Assembly (NCBI GenBank): GCA_034008185.1
Contig: CM067082.1
Span: 153,471,395 to 153,535,394 of the forward strand
Source: Gorsachius magnificus
Lineage: Eukaryota; Chordata; Aves; Pelecaniformes; Ardeidae
Length of the DNA: 64,000 bases
Reading direction: 5' to 3'
Shown here: piece by piece, positions 13,116 to 24,652 of the stretch
Layout of the letters: each line of letters starts with the position of its first letter
How positions within the stretch are numbered: position 1 is the stretch's first letter
Notes under the pieces: generated by a model
Database searches by the model: none
Told to the model about the DNA's origin: nothing
What the model saw: the letters and a program-made list of their open reading frames with translations, nothing else
Program-made: the position numbers and the translations under genes

Positions 13116-13384
13116 CTCTGCTCTTAACACAAGGAGACCTATGGCACAAGTATAAGCTAGTTACTCCAAGATTTTAAAAACAAAAAGGTACCAGGTTTTT
13201 AGTGTGTAACCTTTGGGGCATGTAGAGGAGGGCAGACTCCTGGTCTCAATTCCTAATGAAGTGGTTCTCTTTCCTCCAGCCCAGGTGATGGTGGGGAAAT
13301 ACTTTGTGAAGGGTGGTCCTATTCAGTCTCTGTCTGACATGTCAAAATTCATCTGTAAACTCTTGTGTATGTTTGTTATTACAG

Positions 13385-13464
13385 GGCGGATGCTTGAGAG
13401 TGGAGGATAAGGTACAAGTGTCTGGGACCGGTGGAATGGAGGCCTGATGTAGATGGAAAGATGG
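13385..13464 (+). CDS. MAP3K3-like: Putative exon with start codon (coding part 13461-13464) of the MEKK2/3-like gene
   Basis: The first firm exon (30015) begins two bases into a codon, so the preceding exon must end in phase 1. MEKK2/3 proteins start M-D-(E/D), so it should end in ATGG. At 13461 the sequence is ATGG followed directly by GTAAGA, a strong donor. Joining ATGG to 30015 gives MDEEEALNSIM, matching the family start. The ATG has A at -3 and G at +4, a good Kozak context. A pyrimidine-rich TTTGTTATTACAG acceptor at 13372-13384 would make an 80-nt exon, mostly 5' UTR. The frame upstream has a TGA at 13395, so 13461 is the first in-frame ATG in this exon. Short out-of-frame ATGs lie at 13436, 13447 and 13453. 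No CpG-island promoter was seen upstream, so a non-coding first exon may lie further away. The assignment rests on a motif match only. Confidence 0.5.
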
Positions 13465-15756
13465 GTAAGAACTGGATTCCCCTGAAGCAATTAATTTTCT
13501 GCAGCCTACTAATTTTGGTCAGGGCTACCAAGCATAACAAGAGTGGGAGACATTGCCAAGATGGTCTGGCTGACTATTACATTGCTTTCTTTTTTTTTTT
13601 TACCTTCCAATGGTGTCAAGATTGGACAAATTCTTTTCTTCCCCTCAGTATGATCTGGTGGGTCATGTTCTAGGTGGAGCCTCTTCCCAAGTCTGCCTTG
13701 TATCTCTGGGCAGAGCATCTTCTCCTGAGGAAGCTTCTGTTTCAAACAGAGCCTGAGTATACTGCTTTTTTAATCGGTGACCTGGTTTACTTGCACCTTC
13801 TCCCTTTTCCGCTGGAATAGTTGTGTATCAGATGCTCTATAGTGCTGAAGGAGACCTTTTTTTTTTAAAGTGGAAATTATTTGTAGCTCTGGAAGTACAT
13901 AATGATCTTGATCTTATCTCTGCTGCTAAAGAAAACCGGTTACGTCAGGAATTGGGACCGCTTGGAAGTGCTGGACTTGCTCAGTTATAGCACGTGAATA
14001 ATCAGGTCGGTGGTGGTGTCTCACAGGAGCTGAGTGTGAGAGCCCTGGCCTCCTTCAGCTTCCCATGCCATTGGCCGTCAAACTTATCACAGTACTCTTG
14101 CAAAATCATACCTGACTTGCAGGAAAATGTCCATGCTCTGCTACTGTACTTGTAACCTGTCACACAGGCAGCACTCAGCTGGAGGGATTGCCTGGTGTCT
14201 CCCCATCCCTGCTAAAGGACTTCACAGGAGATGGATGCCTTACTGACAGCAGCACTGCTGGGTTTGGGATTCAGCCAGTGTTTCATGCATTTATGAGTGT
14301 GACAAAGTATGAGAAAGCTCTTTGCAGAATGGACACTGACCACAAAAACAATTCCAAATTTTGCCAGACAGTAGCAGTTTTGGCAGCTGTAGGGGTTTCT
14401 TTTCCTTTTCTTTAATTTTGCTGAAAAGAGAAAGCTTAGCAGATTGAAGCACAAGGCCAGGTTCTACCAAACATGGGTGGTCTGTGCTTGATTAACACGT
14501 GGAGCTAATTGAGCTTCCTTCACCAGAAGAGGAAGGTTAGAGGAGCCTAAATTCCTTTCCTGAAACGGCTTCCTGAGCTGGTAGCCCAAGAAAGGGAAGA
14601 AATCTCAGAGGATTCCTGGTTGAAGCTGAGCACTTCACCTCTACATATGCAGCATTTATACAAGTTCACCCAAAACATTTTTCAGGGCTGGTTGAAATGG
14701 TGTTTAAAAAGAAAAAAGGAGGTGGGGGGAATACCAGTACATTTAGGGATTGTCCTTGCAAACCTGTAGAGAAATGATTCAGAGTTTGATAGTGGTTTGA
14801 ATTTGAAAAATGTGAATCCACTGCTATACCTTAACTGTTTCTTAAGGAGAAACACGGAGAAAGGAGAAAAGCTGTGTTTACCCCATCCTGGCTTTACCTC
14901 TCTGTTTTGCTCTTTCCCTGTTACCTAGAAAAGATATTGTTCTGGGGAGAAGACTAATTTAAAGCCAAGTAAAAAAACGGAATAGAAAGTCCAGACCTGC
15001 TTTTCTTCAATATAAAGAATGACAAATTTCAGTTTAAAATCCCTGGTGAAAAACCCCAAAATTTTTTAGAGATATTTTCACTTTGAAGGTGAAAGCCACT
15101 CCTTTGTCAGTGCAATGTTTTGGGTTTTTTCTTTTTAGAAGGGAAGTTCACACTTGCTCTGAGCACCGGTAAGGAATGAGTTGCTGACTCCAATCCAGTT
15201 CTCAGCAGATATTTGACTTCTTTTGCAGAGGGTGTGGTTGAGACATACTGCTCAAGGTGCTTTCAAACTGTCAGCTGTAAATGTAATACGGGTGCACTCG
15301 GGAAGCAGTAATTGTGGGAATACTGTAGTGAAGAGAGCACCACGTGCAAGGCACTGTGACTGTTTTTTGGGAAGGTGAGCTGAATTGGTAGGAGTCTTGT
15401 GTGGGTTTGCAGTTCTGCTCACACTTGTGGGTGGGTGGGGAGGTGCTGTCTGTGTCCCCTTCCCCAAAATTCATTGCTTTGGAGAATTGCTGTAGCTTGT
15501 CACTAAGGTAGCATCATTGCCTGTGTAAGGACTGGTTAGATCTGCCCAGCTGCATTTGGAAAGGATCATGGTGTGGTCCTGACTCTGGTCTCTGACTTGA
15601 CTGTCGGGAAGAGATGGGTGAAGTGATGTGTATTTTGATCAGTGTTATTATTGAGTGGTTTGTTAGTTAAAGGATTGTTGCAACAGCTTTGCTGACACAC
15701 AGGAAGGTAGGCTAAATTTTGAGGTTTTATTAGTTTCACTTCCCCTCCTCCTTTTA

Positions 15757-15769
15757 TGTGTGTGTGTGT
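15757..15769. repeat. (TG)n microsatellite, short
   Basis: About six TG units followed by a T run; ordinary simple repeat. Confidence 0.8.
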
Positions 15770-17803
15770 TTCCTCTACACATTGCGATGGGGGAGTGTTT
15801 TCAAGGGCAGAGCAGTGAATTTGCAGTCATGTAATTGATTCCCTTCTGGTAGACCACAGAAGAGGTGTGTTGGATGAAGTGATCTCTGAAGGTCTGTTCC
15901 AGGTCTACCAGTCTTCCTAGGATCATATTTACAGTCTTGCTCAGTGTCTCAGAGTTCAGCATATACTATTCACTCCTGGACATGTTCTAGGGAAGCTGCA
16001 TGACCTCGTATGGACACCATAAGATGGTAAGTGGTGAATTCTGGCATCAATGTGGGCTCCACCTCTGACATAGCAGTTTGGTTGTGTCATGCAGTGCTTG
16101 GAGTAGTTCTCTGCAGCTGTGGCATCCTGATGCTGCAGGTAGGTTGCTCTGCTGTTGCAGGTCCAAGACGGTATCTCTACATGTGCCAGCTTGGGGCCAG
16201 CCTAAGCAGAGGTCCTTGGCTCTGGGTGGCCATATGATGTGGAGATGCAGCCATGACCATGTCACTTGACATTTATTCTCTTAGTGCTGTCTGAAGGATC
16301 TGGACATAACTCTGCAGGACAGATGAGGGCTTAATTTCAGAGAGAAGAGCAACTGGATACAGCATAGGATCTTGGGGCAGAATTGTTCTGGCTTTGCTTC
16401 ACACTTTAGTCTTCAATGAATCACTTGGGCTCCCATTTAGTGTTGTCCTGGGACAGTTTACTCCAGATGTGTAATGGTTTTATTTGTACTGAAGCATTTG
16501 ACTTTTTTTCTTTGTATGGAAAAGGAAGGTGGTGAGAACAGTGAGAAGGTTTATAGGTGGAAATGGCATTGGAAGGACTTTGTGATTTCTGGAGGGGTGG
16601 TCATGCTGTAGGTTTTCAGTCACTGCTTCAGAAGCTGACTACATGTTTCATTTGTGGGTCAGGTCTTGGGTTATGGAAGTGGAGTAAGATGGCTGAGCAT
16701 GGATCTGGGAGAGACATCTTCAGGAAGGCTGGTCCTCAACACACCCCTCTGGATGCTGATCATCCAAAATGGTGCCAGAGCCTTAAGTGGTTGTCTGCTG
16801 TCATTTTGGTACTGTAATTCCTGCTAATTGGATGAATAATGAACTCATTTTTAACATGGTTGTTGGGTAGCCATTCTTCTCAGGCCTCACGGAATCCAAG
16901 TGATATGTTCCTCTTGCATTGGTTTTCTCAGCCTTGATAATGGGAGAAAAATTGGAGTGGAGAACATGTGTCCTAAACCAGAAGGTCCCACCTCGCACTC
17001 CTAACACAGAGCAATTCCTCCGGCTTGCAATCCACTTCCATCTGCCACCTCTCCATGAGGGTCCAAGACCTCTTTATAGTTTGATCAAAATGTAGCTGTG
17101 ACCAGCGAGTGCATAGACACTTCTAAAAATGTCCATGTCTCCAATACAACACAGTGGAAGGACCATGTTCAATGGTGGTTAAAAATTGCTGTGTTTAAAT
17201 ATGACACCACAATTAATATTTAAAAACCTGCAGAAGTTAGTTTAAAAAGCACCACCATGTTTATTGCCTAACTTTTTTCTTGCTTAAAAATTGCTTAAGT
17301 ATTCTTAAATGTTATGTGCATGCATGTGTGTTTCTGATGGTAAAAACCTCCAGGAACGCTTATCTAGTCTGTTCAGCGTACATATGTGTAACTCAAAGGT
17401 TTAGGTCTTTGGTACTTTTCTGCAGCAAGTGTGACTTTTGTTTCAGCAGAAGGGTAATCTGAGGTGTGGGAGATGGGAGAATGATGCTTATTTACATTAT
17501 TGCCTTGACAGAGTGGGTGTGTTTGGAGAAGGCTGCAGGCTAGGCTGGCAGAAGGGACAGCAGATTGCTGAAGGAGGAGGGGATGTTTTTGCACAGCCAT
17601 GGTCTGGCCATATAACCCACTTTCGTGGGTTATGGGGGACTATTGAGATAGAGAAAACTGCCCCAGTTGGTGGGGGGAGAACAGACTGGCTCTCCCTATC
17701 CCCGTGCATGCAGGCATTGATGTCTTGGCTCTCCCATGCCTTGTTTGAATGCGGAAAATTCCGTGAGGAATGAGGAAAATTCTTCCACCTAAGGCAGTGG
17801 TTT

Positions 17804-17839
17804 TGCTCTTCACTTGCTCTCTGCTCTTCACTTGCTCTC
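17804..17839. repeat. Perfect 18-nt tandem duplication
   Basis: TGCTCTTCACTTGCTCTC is present twice without spacing (17804-17821 and 17822-17839) with no mismatch, indicating a recent small duplication. Confidence 0.92.
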
Positions 17840-19034
17840 AGTATGCTGAGAGCTATTTAAAAAAAATCAGGTTGAATTACAGGGGTTTATCTTATAAGGT
17901 GGCACATCAGGCTTTCTAGCTCAGGTTTTGTTATTTTTGAGGTGTCAGTGTCTGTCTCCCTTTCCTGGCACTGTGCCCCTTGCACCCAGGGCTCCTGTTT
18001 AGGGTCACACCAGGTACTTTGGGCACCTGGGGAATGTGGGACCGGACCTGCATCCCTGTATTTGGGACGTTGCAGCCGTTGCTGCAGCAACAGATCAGGA
18101 GTTCACAGGCTCTGGGCTGTGGCTTTGAGCGTTGGAAGTAGCTGGGCTGGGAGGGAGAAAGAGGTCTTTATGAGCCCGCAAGTAACCTTCAAAGGTATCG
18201 GAGGCAGTCAGGGGAAATAACTTGCCAGCTATGTTTCTTGCTGGGTAAACATTTTTCTTCTTTCAAGTGTGCTCAAGAGAGGGACGGATTGTGTGGAGAG
18301 GTAGTATCTCTTACTAGACCAGACTGATAGAGGAAGGAAAAAAAACAGGCTGCCTTTTAGGCACATAAGCTGCTCTTCAGAAGGAGAAAATTTTAATCTT
18401 GGCAGGAAAACAGGCTGGAAAAATTGCCCCAAGTTTAATCTAATTATGTTAATCCATTAAAAGAAAAAGGTAACTAATGTCTGTGGAGCAAAGGACAGGG
18501 CTAGCAAAAAAGCTGTGAAAGTTTGTTGTGGAATGACAGAGAAATCAGTACCTGGTACCTTTGAAGTGGGGAGGAGCTTTGCAGGCAGATGCTATGGGAC
18601 TAAATGCATCGTGCCATAAAACCAAACAGCCCATCTTTAATTTTTTTTTAATGCTCAGCAGAGCTATGGGCATACAAAATTTCCTTAAATATGGTTATTT
18701 TTGTTTTTTAAGGCTCTAGTCCCTGCTTGTGTCTCTCCTTGACAAACTATTCTGCAAAAGCAAATGAGAAACAACAGGTTTGTCCAAGAGGCAGAGATTT
18801 AGCATGGCTTATCTTGCAGCACTCCCTGCTTTTATAGGAAAGCCCTGACTCTCACTGCCATATGTGTGTCTCTGCCTCCTGTCTTCCCCAGGGCTGCAGG
18901 TGAGAGTCACCCAGTGCCGGAGACAGTTCAGGGCTGGGAAGCCTTTGGCAGCTGGGATGGTTGAGGCTGGGTTAAGTTTCTCTTTGGTGCTCTTTAGGGT
19001 AAATGCTTGTTCTTTGGATAACACTCGCTTATTT

Positions 19035-19224
19035 AATCATAGAATCACTTTGGTTGGAAAAGACTTTTAAGATCATCGAGTCCAACCTTTAACCTAACCT
19101 TGCCATCCCACCACTAAACCATGTCCCTAAGCACCTCATCGATCCTTCTTTTAAAGACCTCCAGGGATGGGGAACTCCACCACCTCCCTGGGCAGCCCAT
19201 TCCAGAGCCTGACAACCCTTTCGG
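19035..19224 (-). mobile_element. CR1 LINE 3' fragment
   Basis: The sequence starts AATCATAGAATCACTTTGGT and continues TTGGAAAAGACTTTTAAGATC with the TCCAACC box, then CTCCAGGGATGG and GGCAGCCCATTCCAGAGCCTG at the far end. This is the standard reverse-complement order of a bird CR1 3' end (3' terminus on the left). The right boundary near 19224 is approximate. It sits in the first intron. Confidence 0.9.
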
Positions 19225-22200
19225 GTTGCCATCCTTTAGATCTCTTTATGAGCTTTGGGAGCAGGGGACTGAGGTACGCTCTCATTGTTCCCTGCGTACC
19301 TCAAATGGGTTTGCAAACACAGTCTGCGTGATGGCCCCTGATTCACAGCCAGGTTTAGAGGTGCTTAGGGGTAAAGCAGCTTACCCAGTTAGACCTGTGG
19401 TGGCCAACAAACATGTAATGGCCTGTGCTTTGGCACTGCGTGTCTGGGTATGGCCAAATTCCTCCCCCAAAATGGGGTGGCCTTGTCTGCTCCCCTTACA
19501 GGGAGCAGCCCAGGGGGTAGGGGATGTGGCATGGATGAAGCAGGCAGCAAGCTGGCAATTAGCTATGGAAGGTCATGGGGCAGGGCTTGAGTGTTGGTCT
19601 TGCTTAACTGACTAAATATAAAAATAGCCTAAGGAGCATAGGGCTCATCAGAACTCCTGCTGTGGGTCCCAGCCCTGTGTGGTGCTGGGGACTGATTCAG
19701 GGCTGGGTGCCACATTGCCACCCTTTTGGCAGTAAGATGATGCCTGCTGGGGGCTGGAGAAGATTTTAAGGGGTGACTTCTCAGAGAGATGGTGGGTAGG
19801 ACTGGCACACCAGGGTCCTGTCCTGTCCCCCATGGCCTGGGGACACAGCTGGTCCTCTGCAGCCAGGGGTGCCATGGTGGCTGGGTCTGGGCTGAGCCCC
19901 ACTACCCTGTAGTGACAGGATGCAGGGTCAGCCAGCAAGTGCTGAAGAAGCCCTGAAACCTTTTAGATGACTAAAAACTGGTGTGTGGTGGTGGTTTGTC
20001 TTTTTTTTTTTTTATTGAACCATCAAGTCTCCTGCTCCAGGAGCCAAGTTGCTGGCTGGATATGAGTGGCAGCACCTATTTTCCCCAACTCTACCCTCTT
20101 CAGCAAACCTTCCCCTCAGCACCAAACGCCCACCCATTTTAACCCAGATGTTTGCCCCATTAGCCAAGGAGTGTTGGAGGGTGTGGAGTGCCATGGCTGG
20201 ACCCCCACAGGTTGTTACAGGGCCCAGTGGCACTGTGGGGGAGGAGGCTGGGTTTTGTGCCCCAAGCTTTTATCTGAAAACCATGGGATAAACCCCACAA
20301 GGGCAAAGATTTTTGCCCATCTCCAAGCTGTCCAGCCCGGACACCTACTGCAGTGCAGCCTCTGAGCAGCTCTCCTAATCTTCTAATACCAGAGGGTTTA
20401 TGTGCCCTCATCCCCGAGCTGCTTTGCCCTAACCGAGTCTGGCTGTTGGGGTGTCACAGGGGCTGTATCTGGGGGGGAGGAAGATGGCTCCTTAGCTGGG
20501 CTTTGCCTCCCTCCACCCCTGTGGGGATGTATGGGGGACATGTGGTGACAAGCGTGCATGGGGATGGGGCTGTGGAAGAGGGAAAGCTCTGCCAGCAGCT
20601 CTGATGCTGTGGAATTTTATGGCAGACGGTGCTGTCAGAGGGATGGCTATTTTGGGAGCAGAGGGTTGTAACGAACCACAGATGTAACCCTACTTTCCCT
20701 CCCTGCTGAGCTAAACCAAACACCTTTTGGATCCTGAGTCTTCCATTGCAAAAGTCCCTGCTAAATCTTTGGGAAGAGGGCATGTTGGCATTGTGCCACA
20801 GCCCTTCACATTTGTCAAGAGAAGCTTCTTGTATGATTTGTGGATTAGCCATTGAAACTTCTACGTAAGTGATAAATCTTGCCATTCAGTGCCCTCGAAA
20901 GGTTCTAGTTTTGGTGTTTGCAAGGTATCGATCACTCGGTGTTCTAAGGGTGTCACTCTTGCCTTACCTAAACTGAGGTGAATTCTCAGTAGTGTTACCT
21001 TACTTTTTGTTTTCCCTGGGGAAATTCAGAGGGCGGTTGAAGTTCTTTGTAGTCGCACATACCATATCTCAATACATTATGACACTTATTTGCTAGCTTA
21101 TTCTCTTTCGCTGTTTTCTTAATGCTCTTGCAGACATGTTAAGAGCCCAGTCACTTAACATTACATTGGAGGTATTTGCTTATTTGTGCACATGATTATT
21201 TTGGGGACTGGTTGGGCCCTGTTGTTGTAGTGATAAGAATTAGTATATGATGTACTGTTTTACTAATTATAATTTAAAAAATAATTGCTTTAGCTTTTTA
21301 AAACAGATTTTTGCCTTCCCTTCAAACCCATTCCTGAGCACTAATTTCTGTCCCTTTTTGCAAGGGGGTGTAAAGGGAAGGGTTGTTTTTGATCTAAACA
21401 GGTTCTCTCATCTGTTGACTGTACCAATTTTACAATAGTTACGTGTTCGCCTGAGGGATAGCATGGGATAGAGGGGGAATAGGAGGCAGGAACTCTCAAA
21501 ATGAGCTTTACCCCTGAGAAAAGGGTCTGTGAGGTGGTATAACTGTACCCTAAAACCACAGATGTTTTATTGGGCATTTGGCATGATGTATGTCTATAGC
21601 TGTCAAAAGCTTCTGATGGGTTTGGTTTTGTTTCTTTTCACAAAGCAGTTACTGGCTGAGCTATAGAAGCAAAATACAAAATTACGTTAATTATGGACAG
21701 CAAACGTTTACTATCGATTTGTCAGGTAAAGTATTAATCTTCTATACCTATTAGATGACACACCCTTTAGTATCATAACTCCTTGATAAGGAGAAACGTG
21801 CATTCAAGAAACCCCAGCACTTCACAGCGTTAGTTATCTATGTGGATTTGTGTGTCCCAAGCTTAAAACGTCAGTGAGCAAACTCCTGCCAAGAAATCCT
21901 GCATATCAGAAGGGTCTTTCCTCACTTCCTCATGCATAATTGCTCTGTGTGACCTGCTGAGCTGTGCCCTGCCCTCCAGTCCAACACAGGGGTGACCTTG
22001 CCATCCCTTGGGTGGAGTTGCAGGGGGGGTGAACGACAGCAGGATCCAGCTCCTGGCCAGCCTGTGCTGATTTGCAAAAGGAACATGCTCCACTGGTGTG
22101 TCTGCCCTGCACAGCAATCTGGGCTAGGGGAGGGTAATTGGGTAACTTTTCTCTTTATCAGATACTGACCACTGCTTCAGACTGTGGCAAAATGTTTTGT

Positions 22201-22483
22201 GTGTGATTTACAGAGGTTTATCTGCATCTTTATCACTAGATAGATGCATGCAGCAGTCTGTTCTGCTGCAGGTTGTTCACAGGCAGCCCTTCTACGGGCA
22301 TGAGTTACAAAACAGTATTTGTGGCTGGCTGTGAGAGCGTCTGGGTCCCTTCTTTACTCAGGGGCTTTTGTTATGGTCCAAGTCAGGCTCTTGAGCTTCT
22401 AGCTTGCTGGTCTCCTTCCCAGTATTGACTGGGACAATCACTGTGAGAGTGTTTACTTACTAATTGTGTCCTTCTGCTACTTA

Positions 22484-22538
22484 GAATAGTAGAATCATTT
22501 AGGTTGGAAAAGACCCTTAAGATCATTGAGTCCATGCT
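22484..22538 (-). mobile_element. CR1 LINE 3' terminal scrap (about 55 bp)
   Basis: AATAGTAGAATCATTTAGGT followed by TGGAAAAGACCCTTAAGATC and ATTGAGTCCA is the extreme 3' end of a CR1 copy in reverse orientation. Only this end was inserted, or only this end survives, as is common for CR1. Confidence 0.85.
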
Positions 22539-24529
22539 GTCTTGGTACCTCTGCCCCTGGTGTTTTGTGCATGTCCTGAATGCTGGTGGCAGTACGTGTC
22601 TGACAGCGTTTGCAGATACTGAAGAAACTCAAAAGCCCTGGCTTTCTTTTAATCTCTGACTACTTCTCTGGCTTTTGGAGAAAAGGCAGCTTTTGTCTTC
22701 ACAAGCATGTTCTTTGCCACCTGCTTTCGCATGGGTTAGTATTGCTTAGATCCCTGGACCAGGAAAGCAAGCCCAGGACTGGTATGACATTGACCTTCTA
22801 ACGACAGCAGTGGGCAGTCCAAGTTGCTGTTGGTCCAGTAGACGTGAACTTTCACTGTAACGCATGGGCTAAGTTTGCTGTTACCCCACGCTCTCACTGC
22901 AAATAGAAATGAACATTATATGCTACTCTGTTTGCTCTGCTCTTCATAAAGAAAAAAAATCTTTAAAAAGCAACTGGAAAGAGCTGTAGGAATGATTTTA
23001 AGGATTACTCTAATGTAAGAAGCTATGTTTTTCCATTTAGTTAAATGAAGAAGGGTTAAAAGAGGATGAGTTTGCAGCCTGTGAATACCTGCTGAAGACA
23101 GGGGAGGGGTGATTTCTGTTAATAGAGGCATCTCCAAGATATAGGGATGTCAGGATCTAATGAGTACAATACAAAGCAAGCTATACCTAAACTGGAGTTT
23201 AGAGAGATATTTGTTAGAGATGCTGTTGGAATAAGTGTGTGGGTTCTTCAAACCAAGACTTTCTGGCCAGCGTTCTGAAAGAGACTGTTTTGGGTGATTC
23301 TAGGTCAAGATCATGATGTAGAGGCTGCTAAATGAATTTCTGTAGCCTTTGTATACAGCCAGGAAGGCTAGATCAAGTTAAGTCCTTTCTGAATTTAAGC
23401 TCCCTTAACATGTTTAGCTCTGGCTACAGATTTGTGTAGCCTTGGGCAAGATGTTTGTCTGTCTCAGATTCCTGTCCATAAAATAAGACACAAACCCCAG
23501 CTCATCTCTCTTCCCATCTGACAGTTTAGCTGGAGGTCCATCAGGACAGAGACAGCCCTTTACAGGTACTGAGTGATGCTGAGGTAGTGAGTTTTGGCTT
23601 TCAGTTGAGGGTTCTCTTCGATGAATGACAAATGTCATATACCAGTTCATCAAATAAATGTACATTTTCCAAAACTAGAGAAAATGGAAGGCTGATGTCT
23701 TTTGGAGGCCACAGTTAAGGTTGTTAGTGTCATAGTCATGTGGTTCCATATTTCTTTTAGCTGTGTTTAATTACATTTCAGTGTTTTTTACTACATGTTC
23801 CAAGTCTTGCCTTTTGAATGGGCCTTTGCTGAAGGTGACGATGTTTCTGGGAGGCTTCCCGTCCTCTCCTCATCCCTTCTCAGCCTTCATGGAACTCTCC
23901 CCTCTGCCCGAGGATATCCCCAGCAGCAGCATCACCTTCCAGAGAGGTGGATGCGAGTGATGGAGGGTGCTGCTGGAATTTGCACAGGCACAATGGCTGA
24001 ACATCGCAGCTGTGAACAGCACAGTGGGAGCTTGAGTGACCACAAGCAGTCACGTCTGTGGTTTTACACTGGATCCAAGCGGAAGTGCATATGACAACGT
24101 GCGGCCCCTTAGCTACACGCTCCAGCCTTGCTCAGTAATGACTCAGAGGACAATATTCTTTCCTTCTGCAACGCCCGGGACTTTTCCCTGACTTTTCCCA
24201 GCCCCACTGGTGTGTGAGAGAGGCCGAAATCAGAACCTGCAGTGTTTTACAAGATATGCTGTATTACTTCTGCAGGCTTTTCTGTGTGCTTCATCCAGCT
24301 GGTGATTTTTTTTTTTGCAGTCTTGATGGAAGCAGCTTCATGGAACTACCGTAAGCTGCCTCTTAGTAATGACCTATTAGTGAAGCCAACAATAACAGCA
24401 CTGTCTAGACCATCTGAACGCAGCTAAATTATTCCTTTGTCCCTTCTTCATTTGCTTTCTCTCCTGACTGTTGAATTGTTTTGGGTGGTCCGTGTTGACC
24501 TTCTCCCTTGCCTTTTTTTTTCCCCTTCT

Positions 24530-24652
24530 CGTTCAGCAGCGAGCCTTGCTGTACTAAGACTGAAACTCCAAGTTCCTCTCTCCCGCACGCACAGTCGAAC
24601 CGAAGCCATGCAGCAACGCCGGAAACATCCATCTGAAGGGCTGAGACGTGTC
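24530..24652. promoter_or_regulatory. Small CpG cluster in intron 1
   Basis: About nine CpGs fall in 120 bp (TCGTTCAGCAGCGAG, CCGCACGCACAGTCGAACCG, AACGCCGGAAAC, GAGACGTG), well above the surrounding intron. GCCGGAAAC resembles an ETS core. There is no obvious exon or TATA box, and the stretch is short, so this is only a candidate regulatory patch. Confidence 0.25.

Larger units (their letters stand above)
3519..13384. other. Upstream non-coding region (either before the gene or its 5' intron)
   Basis: Apart from the CR1 scrap near 4028 and small simple repeats (8474, 8857, 13036), I see no exon, RNA gene or CpG island in these 9.9 kb. Reading frames up to about 150 codons occur on both strands but show no conserved motif. 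If 13385 is an internal exon, this stretch is part of a 5' intron whose first exon lies upstream of the window. Confidence 0.55.

Noticed and set aside
15613..15622. Alternative start exon candidate ATGG|GTGAAG
   Set aside because: Donor lacks G at +5 and there is no supporting acceptor; weaker than 13461.
15866..15905. CR1-like text (GGATGAAGTGATCTCTGAAG, GTCTGTTCC)
   Set aside because: Only a partial likeness to a CR1 3' end, with no terminal repeats; too weak to list as an element.
20454..20885. 143-codon minus-strand frame in intron 1
   Set aside because: No motif, low-complexity ends, and no supporting signals; typical chance frame.
22731..22740. Alternative start exon candidate ATGG|GTTAGT
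   Set aside because: The ATG context is weak (C at -3), the donor is poorer than at 13461, and there is no convincing acceptor or promoter nearby. Kept only as a fallback.
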